Shown piece after piece: positions 27,630 through 36,755 of a stretch of 64,000 nt of DNA. The notes beneath the pieces are model-generated. The model worked only from the letters and a program-made list of their open reading frames with translations, was not told the DNA's origin and did no database searches. A program made the translations under genes and the position numbers. Every line of letters begins with the position of its first letter. The stretch's first letter is position 1. This stretch comes from Paenibacillus barcinonensis (GTDB lineage Bacteria > Bacillota > Bacilli > Paenibacillales > Paenibacillaceae). The stretch spans positions 170,123 through 234,122 of the forward strand of contig NZ_QJSW01000007.1 in the NCBI RefSeq assembly GCF_003217495.1. Direction: 5' to 3'.

Positions 27630-28418
27630 ATGGCACGAGTTATTTGTATCACATCAGGGAAAGGTGGAGTTGGGAAGACGACAGTGACGGCTAATCTGGG
27701 GACTGCCCTTGCCTTATCGGGTAGCAGGGTTTGCCTGATCGACGCTGATTTTGGATTGAGAAATCTGGATATTCCACTTGGCTTGAGCAATAGGGTAAAC
27801 TATCATATTTCCGATCTCCTGACCGGTCGTTGTGCTTTACAGCAAGTGATTGTCAGAGACAAGCGAATCAGCACCTTGTTCTTTATCTCCTGTAGTAACG
27901 ACGTGATGCATCAAGATGATCCGCAAGCTTTTCGCGAGGTTGTGCAGCTAATAGGCCTAGATTATGATTATGTGCTGATTGATTCGCCGGCAGGCATTGA
28001 AAATGGCTTCTGGAATACAGCTTTAGCTGCAGATGAGGCCATTGTCGTCACTACCCCACATCGTACGTCGCTTCAGGATGCCGATCGCGTAATCGGATTA
28101 TTAGAAAATATGATCCCGGCTCCTCCACAGCTCATCATTAATATGGCTGACGCACAGGGAGCTCGTTCGGCAACGGTAAAGATGGAGGCCATCATTGATA
28201 TTCTCAATATCGGTGTGATCGGCGTAATCCATAGCGATGTAGAAGTTATACGTTCCGTACATAAAGGTATCCCGATTGCGCTTGATCCCGAGTTCGAAAG
28301 CGGGCAGCGCTTTCGGCACATTGCCCACAATGTGGCGAAGAATCAGCAAGAGCCTTTTATCTCATTACAATCGAGAACGCATAGAAGATTTTTCTCTCTT
28401 CCTCAAAGAATGTTCTAG
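27630..28418 (+). CDS. Stand-alone MinD/ParA-type ATPase
   Basis: The start is the ATG of MARVICITSGKGG behind GAAGGAAG; a TTG at 27609 is an alternative. The 262-residue protein has the deviant Walker A GKGGVGKTT, the MinD switch DADFGLRNLDIPLGL and the DSPAGIENGF block, so it belongs to MinD rather than Soj/ParA. No minC, minE or divIVA gene is next to it, and the usual membrane-targeting C-terminal helix is replaced by a basic/aromatic tail (HRRFFSLPQRMF). It may position a surface or division-related structure; the large SLH protein follows. The housekeeping minCD locus would be elsewhere. Confidence 0.85.
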   Translation: MARVICITSGKGGVGKTTVTANLGTALALSGSRVCLIDADFGLRNLDIPLGLSNRVNYHISDLLTGRCALQQVIVRDKRISTLFFISCSNDVMHQDDPQAFREVVQLIGLDYDYVLIDSPAGIENGFWNTALAADEAIVVTTPHRTSLQDADRVIGLLENMIPAPPQLIINMADAQGARSATVKMEAIIDILNIGVIGVIHSDVEVIRSVHKGIPIALDPEFESGQRFRHIAHNVAKNQQEPFISLQSRTHRRFFSLPQRMF

Positions 28419-28819
28419 GGGGAGAGCAGTTTGATGTAGTCGATTTTGGTATATGGATCGTTCGTTTGGGCGCGAATCATCTGGAATGGATGATAGGCTA
28501 GCTATAGAGTTTCTGATCAATGGTGGTATAGGAGGTATATTTCCTAAGCCGCTATTTTTTTTATGTCTATGATGCTTTCGCTTGCGAGTTGTTGCTTACT
28601 TAAAGTTTTCTTTATAATTCACAAGCCACTCATGTAGCATGATAGAATTCGGGGAGAAAAATCAATAGAATTTCCCGATTCGGATCCATCCGATTGCGGT
28701 GGTTAGCGAGAAGAGGGTTGATTTTTAACTGACGAAAGTGTCTAAAAGCAGATGAATCTGCTGTTTGTCAGATTCTAGAAGTCGGTTCTTTAGTTTTATA
28801 CATAGAAGGGATGAATGTG
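28419..28819. other. Intergenic region before the giant SLH protein gene
   Basis: These 400 bases hold no gene that I can support. A short perfect stem AGCAGAT-GA-ATCTGCT lies at 28747-28762, about 58 bases before the start codon. No riboswitch or clear promoter pair was identified. Confidence 0.5.
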
Positions 28820-31800
28820 ATGAAAGCAACAAAACGGTTGAGGAAGTTGAGCTCACAGATTCTATTGTGGATGTTGGTTATCAGCTTAATTGTTTCTGCC
28901 GTGCCTGTATTTCCGGTGCAGTCGGCAGCAGCGGCTGAACTGCCGATCCAGCATACAGCAGTAACCAAATCTAGTGGGTTTCAGGATGTGAGTCCAACGG
29001 ACTGGTTCCACGATGCGGTCGTCCATGTGCATGAGCAGGGCATATTCAGCGGGACAGACCAAAGCACCTTCTCACCTAAAGGGACAATGACACGTGCCAT
29101 GTACGTGACGGCACTCGGACGGATGGCCAGGGTAGATACAGGGGCCTATTCTACTTCGAGCTTTGCCGATGTACAAGTGGGCAGTTGGTATGCGCCGTAT
29201 GTTGAATGGGCAGTTAAGGAAGGAATCACCGACGGTACAGGTGGAGGTAAATACTCGCCAAATGCCACCGTATCCCGGGAGCAGATGGCAACGATGACGT
29301 TGCGTTATTTTGAAAGCGAGCAGATTCCTTATCAGACCGAGAATCCAGTCACGACGAAACCGGGCGATCTCGCGGACGTCTCGTCTTGGGCTGCTGACGC
29401 GGTTGTCAAGCTGTGGCAAGCCGGGGTGTTTACCGGAGACGAAAAGGGTAACTTCAACCCGCGTGAACAAGCTTCTCGCGCGGAGGCGGCAGTTCTTTTC
29501 ATGCGCAACAATGGGGTTGTCGAGGCGTGGAAAAATCAGAATCCAGCGACCCCGACGGTGACACCAACACCAACACCAACGCCAACGCCAGCCTCTGGTG
29601 GTAATAACGGTGGAGGAACATCTGGAGGTAACAACGGAGGTAGCGGTAACACTGATAGTGAGACGTACATACTTACTTTTGAGAGCAATGGAGGCACAGC
29701 GGTCGACGCGCAGAAAGTACGGAAAGGTCAAGTGCTAAATAACTTACCCGCCCCGACAAGAGAAGGATATATTTTTCAAGGGTGGTTTATAGATAGTGAT
29801 CTTTCACTCATCTTCGCAAGTGGCACTACGCTGAGCGCGGATACAAAATTGTATGCAAAGTATACGGATAGTGTGGATCGTGCCGTACAAAACACGCCTA
29901 GCTACTCGGTGATGGATGTGGCACCAGACTTCACTATCACGGTAATCGATGCATCAGGTGGCCTGACGGTATCCGAGGTCAAAGCGGGGATGACGTTCGA
30001 GGATACGTCAAACCCAGACTTCGAGGGGGTTAAGGTCACTGGCGGGAACGGAGTCTTCACGGTAGCGTCCGCAGCGGAAGATAGCAAATTCGTCGAAGGC
30101 AATACGTATCAACTAACGTTAACTGACGACAAGCTGTCTTTCCAAGAACAAGACGCAACGACAGACATCTACGTATTTAGTATAGCCAAGCAAGAGGCTC
30201 TGGATATTCCACTTAATCCGGATATGATTTATCTTCCGTTCACAGACATCAGGGATATGATGTTGCATGGCGTTGCTGTAGGCTCACCATCCATTCCGGT
30301 TGTCAGCACAACGGTGGGTGGTAGCGGAAATGCCCTTGCCGAGGCCAATGCGAGCAGTGGAACGTTCATGTATTCCGGCAGCACCGTGATACACGTTGGC
30401 GATACCGTAGCCATCTATCAAGGGGTTCGCCCGGATCTGCGTACGTTAAAAACCACGGGTGAAGATGATGGCGATGTGGCCTATGTCCAGATCACCTCGA
30501 TAGACGGAAGCACTTATACTTACGATCACGCAGATGCCAAGCAAGTGCTTTTCAAGCCTGATGTGCTACCGGTGAGCGTTGAAGCAGATACGGATGGAGA
30601 ACCCAATAACAAATCCATCACGGTTAAGCATACCGTGATGAACTATAGCGACAGCCTATATGAGCCACTCGGCTTGGATGAGCTGACTACGGTGGATGTA
30701 GGCGACTTTATCGGATTCTATGAAGGTGGATTCGCCAAAGAAGATTTTAAGTCCGTCGGTTATGGACGAATCACGTCGATTACGCAAGCGGCAGAGATGG
30801 ATATCATTACGTATACCGATGCTACGGTAGAGGACGTCACAAATGCGTTCAACATCTATCAGAAGCAAGCGATAGAAGGGGAAGAGTTGCTGACGGAAGA
30901 GCAGATCACACAGCTCGAGGGGCAAATTGAGCAGCAAGCGAGAGACAGCGGATTTGTCGATCAGGCCGCAGATTATCTGTCTGATCTAGCTATGGAGACG
31001 AAGGAGATTCAGGAGATCAAGGCCCAGTCCTCTCGTGCATCCTTCCGCGACGAAGGGCGAGTAAGTGTGGAGAATTTGACCGTTGTTGCATCGCTGGGTA
31101 CGAAGCTAAAAAACATTGACGGTCGAACCTCTGGAGTGAGCGCTACGCTACAAGTGGGCGCAGATATTGTTGTTAAAATCAATGAAGATAGCAGTCTGGT
31201 TATCCATATGATCGGTACATTCGTTCAGGAGATAAGCCTGGATCTCGGCGTTAATTCAGATACGCAATGGCACTGGTATACAATATCGACCTTTTTTGGC
31301 GATATTCCTATCTTCCCAGTCATCGATGATTATGTAATCACCGCGAATCTGGATGCTTATAGCTATACCGGGATGAACATCAAGGCAGAGATCGGGCTTG
31401 TCGAACCTGACAAGTTGGAAGCTGCGCTGAATGACTGGCTGGATGCGCAAACCTCTGGAAAATTGAGTCAGGTACGGAACATTGCGACAGAGCTTGAAGC
31501 GATCATGGCGGGGGTACAAGATACCGCCGTAGATGGGGAGACTTTGAAGAAACAGTATCAAGAGATGCTGGAGAAAGACACGGAATGGGTTCCTTTAATC
31601 AAGAAAGAGCTTTTTGAAAACAGTCAACGTGTAGCTTATGGAATTGTGGAAGTCAAATTTGAAGCAGAGTTTGTGGTTAGTGCCCAGGTGAACTTGACGA
31701 TCGGGGCAGATTTCTACTATAAGATGGCCAAGCGCTACTCGGTGACCTTACGTATATTGAGTTTTAGTGGTACGAGCAATACAGTCAGCTTGCCAGGAGA

Positions 31801-34800
31801 CGGTGATTACCAGTTTACCTTCTATGTAATGGGAACGATCGGATTGCGAGCCGGTATTCATATGGAGGTCAAAGCGGGAATTGGGAGTGTCAAGTTAAAT
31901 AGCGTTGGACTTGCTGTAGAGCCCGGCGTGTATGTGAATCTGTGGGGCTATTTCTATTATCAGTTGAAAAATCTGAGCGGGGTGAAGACCACGAAGTCTC
32001 TAGGTGCCCTGTTCGTTGAGATCGGTATCTATCTGGAGGTCGAACTCGGCGCTCAATTAGGCGATGGAGCGCTCTCGGACGGCGTGGAGCTGGTCAGTAA
32101 AGAGTGGCCACTGTATACGATTGGAGAAGAACAGAACGTCTACGACTTCGCCTATCCACAGGATATGAAGCTTGGAATAGATATGGCGGGTGCTGCAGCA
32201 TCTCTTAATGTGCCAGAGTCATTGCTTACGATGACTACATTTAATCTTAAGACAGGTGATGTAGATACCCAAGCGTATGAAGCAGCGAGGTTTGATATTC
32301 AAGTAGATAATGCGAACTTCAAGTATAATTCCAGTACGCAGAAGGTTGAGGTGGTGAATACCAGCGTTCCAGTAAGTAAGGGTAATCTGGTCATCACTTG
32401 GAAGGGTGCACCATTGTCATTCATGTCTTATCCGATCAAGCGTAAGATTCCGTTGACATGGCGCGTCACGGCAGGTGAATATATCTTCCAGTTGAATCCG
32501 CAGAACGGTGGGGTGACTCAGGTTCTCCCTATTGTTTATAATTCAGCGGTTAATGTAAGGACGCCTGTTTATCCAGGCTATACCTTTAAAGGCTGGTATA
32601 CGGCTCCTACTGGAGGCACGAAGGTAACGATTCCAAGCCACATGCCTAAGGAAGATTACGAATTGTATGCACAATGGACGGCTAACACGAACACGTCATA
32701 TACAGTCCAGCATTATTTGATAGATCCGAATACAAGCAAGGCAATTTCGACTTCGCCTGATTATACGGAACGGTTAACCGGAACGACGGATACGGAAATT
32801 CGCATCGACTCTGACCGATACAAGGATCAAGGGTATATGAACGGAGAGATTAGCGGACGCATAATTAAAGGTGACGGATCGACAGTTGTGAGGATTGATT
32901 ATTATCGAGCAAGTAAGACCATCACTTTCAATTTGGGCTATCCAGGTGCTGCGCGCAGCACGATAACCGAACCGGCTGGCAGGAATATTGCGGGTCGCAT
33001 CCCAACGCCGACAAGAATGGGTTACACTTTTGCCGGCTGGTCCCCGGAGGTGCCAAGCACGATGCCGACTTCGAATACGGAGTATACCGCAACATGGACT
33101 GCCAAGGAAGATACGCCTTATCAAGTCGTATACTTTAAGCAAAATATGGGGAGCGACACTTATACTGTAGCGGATACAGAAACGTATCGCGGAGCTACCG
33201 ATACAGAGGCAACTCTGGAGAATGTAACCCCAAGATCTTATGCAGGATTTAAATTAGATAAAAATATTCCGGAAACGGTACTGAAGAGTCCAATAACCGG
33301 CAATGGCAAGACAGTGTTGAAGTTGTACTACAAGCGTGATGCCCATACGTTGACTGTTGATTACAATGGCTCCGGGCAAGAGACCAAAGTGATTGAAGTT
33401 CCATTTGGAGCTACGACACAGCTCTATCTAGGTACACCGACGTGGCAAGGACATGTATTCGCAGGCTGGACACCTACTCCTCCGACTACTATGCCTGAGG
33501 AGAGTATCAAGTTCACTGCACAGTGGACGATTAACACCTACACGGTAAACTTTAACAGCAATGGCGGGACGGAAGACGTGAGTAGTCTGACGGTAGAGTA
33601 CGGTGGTTTGGTTAACACACCTGATGAACCGACTAAAGAAGGCTATGTATTCGGCGGTTGGTACAGTGACAGCGATCTGACGAACCTCTATGACTTCGCA
33701 GCACCTGTTACGGGTGACCTTACATTGCACGCAAATTGGATGCTTCGTTATACCGTGAGCTTCGAGAGTAATGAAGGGTCGGCAGTAGATCCCCAAGTGG
33801 TTACTGAAGGATCCAAGGCTTTCGCGGTTACCCCAGAGCGGGAAGGTTATGTGTTCAGTGGCTGGTACAGCGATATGGATCTGACAAGTCCCTATGACTT
33901 CACTACGACAGTGGTGACGACAGATATTACGTTGTATGCCAAGTGGACGCTTTACGTGCCGAAAACCTATACTGTGAATTTCAAGAGTAACGGTGGATCA
34001 ACAGTAGAAGATCTGACAATAAACGAAGGTGCCGTTGCTACTGCCCCACCAGCTCCAACACTTGATGGTTATACTTTCAGTGGCTGGTACAGCGATATGG
34101 AGCTGACGACTGCCTACGGCTTTACGGAAGTGATTATGGAAGCTTTGACACTCTACGCGAAGTGGACGAAGAATAGCTATAAGCTGAGCTTCAACAGTGA
34201 CGGAGGATCAACGGTGAGCAGCCAGTCTGTGGAGGACGGGGAAGCAGCTATGGAACCTGATGCGCCAACACGTGAAGGCTATAAGTTCAGCGGCTGGTAC
34301 ACTGACATCGATCGGACTCAAGCTTATATCTTCACAACACCGATGAAAGCGAGCCTCTCGTTGTACGCGAAATGGACAGCGATATACACGGTCAGCTTCA
34401 ACAGTAACGATGGATCGTCCGTGGATAACCAGACGATAGAAAATGGCAACCATGCTACGGAGCCTACCGTACCAACAAAGGACGGGTATATATTCAGCGG
34501 TTGGTACAGTGACATTGATCTAACCGAGGCTTACAGCTTCACGACATCGGTGACGTCTAATCTAACGTTGTATGCGAAGTGGACATCCAACAAACACACA
34601 GTGAGCTTTGATAGCAACGGTGGATCGGATGTAGAGAGACAATTGGTAAGTCCTGGAGAAAAAGCGACAGAACCGTCAATGCCAACGTGGGAGGGTTATA
34701 GGTTCGACGGCTGGTACAGCGACCTTGAAGGGACGCAAGCCTACGATTTTCAAACTGCAGTGACGACCAATATTACCCTATACGCAAAATGGATCGTAAC

Positions 34801-35800
34801 ACCGTGGTTCAACGTAGGTAATTCGTTGGAGGGTAGCGAGGCTTATCAAGTTTTAACCGACAGTCAGGGTACGACTTATGCCTCTTATAAACGTTCTGAT
34901 CGTCTGTATTTGGACAAATATGAGGCAGGAGTTTGGAAAAACATCTACGAGGGTACGGGGAGCACTATATACAATACGAAGTTTGCCCTGGATAATCAGG
35001 ACATTCTTTACCATACTTCTTCCGGCGGTGAAGGTGTATATGTGCAAAAATATAATGGTGATACCTGGGAAGATATAGGACGCAATGGTTCTCTTTCGGG
35101 AGAAAAATCTAACATTGCTTTTGACCAAAATAACGTTCTTTACTTGGTTTACAATGGTTCAAACGGAAAATTGCAGGTGGTCAAGTATGAAGAGAATCAA
35201 TGGGTGCCTGTAACTGGTGGTGAGAGCTTCGTAGGAAAAACGACTAACGCAGTCATCAAGTTTGATAAAAATAATACCCCGTACGTATTAAACGCTGTGT
35301 TCGAAATGATCAACAGAGGTAATCCCGCTTTAAATGGAAGCGGCCTGCGTCTAGCGGTCATGAAATATATGAATGGAGCATGGGAGAGGGTCGGTGATTT
35401 GGGTTTAGTGGAAGTACGGCCTATTATGGAAATAGCAGAGATGGAACTCGACCCGGATGGAGTGCCTTATGTTCTTTACTCATCACTTTCTTCATGGGTT
35501 CTAAAGAAATATAACGGTACAGATTGGGAAAGGGTTGGTGAGCATGGCACCGACTACAGGAGGCTGGGGCTCGCTATTGACAACTATGGTACTCCTTATG
35601 TTTCTTATGAAGATAAATCAAATGGAAATCGTACAACCGTAGTGAAGTATGAGGGAAAATGGAATCCGGTGGGTGAAGGTTTATACTCAACTAAAAATTA
35701 TACGCTAAGAATCACTAAGGGAAAAGACGGTAACCTTTATATGATTTTCCAAGATTCAATTTCTGGTAAAACAATTGTAATGAAGCATAAGCTACAATAG
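28820..35800 (+). CDS. Giant SLH-anchored surface protein with InlB-type B-repeats
   Basis: The start is the second ATG (MKATKRLRKL), nine bases behind GAAGGG. The 2326-residue protein has a signal peptide ending SAAAA, three SLH domains (about 52-232), a Thr-Pro and Gly-Asn linker (about 243-279), and one Listeria-Bacteroides (Flg_new) repeat (about 282-350). A long unrecognised beta-rich middle (about 350-1225) follows. Next come mixed Flg_new and MucBP-like modules (about 1225-1570), then six near-regular B-repeats (about 1573-1992), and a C-terminal propeller-like region with repeated tyrosine and tryptophan motifs (LYLDKYEAGVWKNI, VYVQKYNGDTWEDIG). It should sit on the wall and bind other cells or polymers. 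The function is inferred from architecture only. Confidence 0.9.
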   Translation: MKATKRLRKLSSQILLWMLVISLIVSAVPVFPVQSAAAAELPIQHTAVTKSSGFQDVSPTDWFHDAVVHVHEQGIFSGTDQSTFSPKGTMTRAMYVTALGRMARVDTGAYSTSSFADVQVGSWYAPYVEWAVKEGITDGTGGGKYSPNATVSREQMATMTLRYFESEQIPYQTENPVTTKPGDLADVSSWAADAVVKLWQAGVFTGDEKGNFNPREQASRAEAAVLFMRNNGVVEAWKNQNPATPTVTPTPTPTPTPASGGNNGGGTSGGNNGGSGNTDSETYILTFESNGGTAVDAQKVRKGQVLNNLPAPTREGYIFQGWFIDSDLSLIFASGTTLSADTKLYAKYTDSVDRAVQNTPSYSVMDVAPDFTITVIDASGGLTVSEVKAGMTFEDTSNPDFEGVKVTGGNGVFTVASAAEDSKFVEGNTYQLTLTDDKLSFQEQDATTDIYVFSIAKQEALDIPLNPDMIYLPFTDIRDMMLHGVAVGSPSIPVVSTTVGGSGNALAEANASSGTFMYSGSTVIHVGDTVAIYQGVRPDLRTLKTTGEDDGDVAYVQITSIDGSTYTYDHADAKQVLFKPDVLPVSVEADTDGEPNNKSITVKHTVMNYSDSLYEPLGLDELTTVDVGDFIGFYEGGFAKEDFKSVGYGRITSITQAAEMDIITYTDATVEDVTNAFNIYQKQAIEGEELLTEEQITQLEGQIEQQARDSGFVDQAADYLSDLAMETKEIQEIKAQSSRASFRDEGRVSVENLTVVASLGTKLKNIDGRTSGVSATLQVGADIVVKINEDSSLVIHMIGTFVQEISLDLGVNSDTQWHWYTISTFFGDIPIFPVIDDYVITANLDAYSYTGMNIKAEIGLVEPDKLEAALNDWLDAQTSGKLSQVRNIATELEAIMAGVQDTAVDGETLKKQYQEMLEKDTEWVPLIKKELFENSQRVAYGIVEVKFEAEFVVSAQVNLTIGADFYYKMAKRYSVTLRILSFSGTSNTVSLPGDGDYQFTFYVMGTIGLRAGIHMEVKAGIGSVKLNSVGLAVEPGVYVNLWGYFYYQLKNLSGVKTTKSLGALFVEIGIYLEVELGAQLGDGALSDGVELVSKEWPLYTIGEEQNVYDFAYPQDMKLGIDMAGAAASLNVPESLLTMTTFNLKTGDVDTQAYEAARFDIQVDNANFKYNSSTQKVEVVNTSVPVSKGNLVITWKGAPLSFMSYPIKRKIPLTWRVTAGEYIFQLNPQNGGVTQVLPIVYNSAVNVRTPVYPGYTFKGWYTAPTGGTKVTIPSHMPKEDYELYAQWTANTNTSYTVQHYLIDPNTSKAISTSPDYTERLTGTTDTEIRIDSDRYKDQGYMNGEISGRIIKGDGSTVVRIDYYRASKTITFNLGYPGAARSTITEPAGRNIAGRIPTPTRMGYTFAGWSPEVPSTMPTSNTEYTATWTAKEDTPYQVVYFKQNMGSDTYTVADTETYRGATDTEATLENVTPRSYAGFKLDKNIPETVLKSPITGNGKTVLKLYYKRDAHTLTVDYNGSGQETKVIEVPFGATTQLYLGTPTWQGHVFAGWTPTPPTTMPEESIKFTAQWTINTYTVNFNSNGGTEDVSSLTVEYGGLVNTPDEPTKEGYVFGGWYSDSDLTNLYDFAAPVTGDLTLHANWMLRYTVSFESNEGSAVDPQVVTEGSKAFAVTPEREGYVFSGWYSDMDLTSPYDFTTTVVTTDITLYAKWTLYVPKTYTVNFKSNGGSTVEDLTINEGAVATAPPAPTLDGYTFSGWYSDMELTTAYGFTEVIMEALTLYAKWTKNSYKLSFNSDGGSTVSSQSVEDGEAAMEPDAPTREGYKFSGWYTDIDRTQAYIFTTPMKASLSLYAKWTAIYTVSFNSNDGSSVDNQTIENGNHATEPTVPTKDGYIFSGWYSDIDLTEAYSFTTSVTSNLTLYAKWTSNKHTVSFDSNGGSDVERQLVSPGEKATEPSMPTWEGYRFDGWYSDLEGTQAYDFQTAVTTNITLYAKWIVTPWFNVGNSLEGSEAYQVLTDSQGTTYASYKRSDRLYLDKYEAGVWKNIYEGTGSTIYNTKFALDNQDILYHTSSGGEGVYVQKYNGDTWEDIGRNGSLSGEKSNIAFDQNNVLYLVYNGSNGKLQVVKYEENQWVPVTGGESFVGKTTNAVIKFDKNNTPYVLNAVFEMINRGNPALNGSGLRLAVMKYMNGAWERVGDLGLVEVRPIMEIAEMELDPDGVPYVLYSSLSSWVLKKYNGTDWERVGEHGTDYRRLGLAIDNYGTPYVSYEDKSNGNRTTVVKYEGKWNPVGEGLYSTKNYTLRITKGKDGNLYMIFQDSISGKTIVMKHKLQ
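33538..34794 (+). repeat. Six tandem B-repeats of about 207-213 bases
   Basis: Each unit encodes a copy of the pattern (Y/H)TVxFxSNGGS, 20 or so variable residues, GYxFSGWYSDxDLT and LTLYAKW. Units are diverged at base level, so the array is old and not a recent expansion. Confidence 0.85.
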
Positions 35801-35830
35801 TGTAGGCTGACTGATTGTAACAGAAGAGCA

Positions 35831-35886
35831 GGAAAGGAGTTGTCCCAAGAGCGATAGTCTTGGCTGGGGCAGCTCCTTTTTGTGTT
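35831..35886 (+). terminator. Rho-independent terminator after the giant SLH gene
   Basis: AAAGGAGTTGTCCC pairs with GGGGCAGCTCCTTT, followed by five T, 30 bases after the stop. Confidence 0.8.
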
Positions 35887-36068
35887 AACAGGGAAAAAAG
35901 TAAAACGTCGATTCCCGTTCTTGTGCTTTGAAGTGCACTCTTTTTTTATGCTGAAAAGTGTATTTATTTAAATCAGCTATATGTAGACATTGATTAACAA
36001 AAGAACGTTCCATATTCGTCTACAGAAGCACACCTTACAATGAAGCCAAGAGAGAAAGGGTGAATCCA

Positions 36069-36632
36069 GTGAACATTCAAATTGAACTAACGGATCAGAA
36101 GCAGGCTTATATCATCAAAAACATGTACCCGTTATACCTGCACGACCTGTCCGGTCATTACGGATTACAAGAAGAACACAGGCCAAACGAGCATGGCATA
36201 TTTGAAGTCGGCTCAGAGTACAGGACACTGCAGGATCAATACGATGTGCAAAACATATGGTGGGGAGACCCGGATCATCTCTATCCTTTTCTGATGACGG
36301 TATCGGGTATGCCCGCGGGCTTTGCCTTTGTCGCCACGCCGCCTTATTGCCGGCAGGACGTTGATTATTTCATGCATGAATTTTTCTTGTTACAGCCGTT
36401 CCGTGGGTTGGGGCTTGCAGAGCAGGCGGCGGCAACAATCTTTGAGAGGTTTCGGGGCAGTTGGGCGCTATTCACCAATGCAGCGGAGAAAAACAAAGTA
36501 GGTCAGCATTTCTGGCGCAAGACGGTATCTAATTATACTCAAGGCGTGTATGAAGAGAACGTTGCGGATACAGGCTGTGAGGATGGGCCGAAGCTTGTGT
36601 TTCAATTCTCTAATCCTGCCGTCGAGAGCTAG
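36069..36632 (+). CDS. GNAT-family N-acetyltransferase
   Basis: The GTG at 36069 (MNIQIELTDQ) is chosen because it lies eight bases behind AGAAAGGG; the frame also opens at 36060. The 187-residue protein has the acetyl-CoA loop FFLLQPFRGLGLAEQAA and the following helix, typical of GNAT motif A. The segment FTNAAEKNKVGQHFWRK fits motif B. The acceptor substrate is not known. It stands alone after the giant protein gene. Confidence 0.8.
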   Translation: MNIQIELTDQKQAYIIKNMYPLYLHDLSGHYGLQEEHRPNEHGIFEVGSEYRTLQDQYDVQNIWWGDPDHLYPFLMTVSGMPAGFAFVATPPYCRQDVDYFMHEFFLLQPFRGLGLAEQAAATIFERFRGSWALFTNAAEKNKVGQHFWRKTVSNYTQGVYEENVADTGCEDGPKLVFQFSNPAVES

Positions 36633-36755
36633 GAGAATGACGTTCGTAGTTCGGGATTCCTATGATAAGAACCCTCAAAATCAGGGTCACCCTGCATCTT
36701 ATCGGATAGCAGGGTGAGCCTGTAGAGATGCTGAATCATGGATGTGTAGATACGA

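Noticed and set aside
27425..27694. Plus-strand TTG frame of 89 codons before the MinD-like gene
   Set aside because: No ribosome-binding site, unconvincing product, and overlap with the clear start of the ATPase.
28419..28819. Possible riboswitch in the long leader of the giant SLH gene
   Set aside because: Only one short stem (28747-28762) is visible; no known aptamer motif can be recognised by eye.
29570..29660. Short direct repeats (ACACCAACACC, GGTGGTAATAACGG) that could suggest a CRISPR or tandem repeat element
   Set aside because: They encode the Thr-Pro and Gly-Asn linker of the giant SLH protein; no spacer structure.
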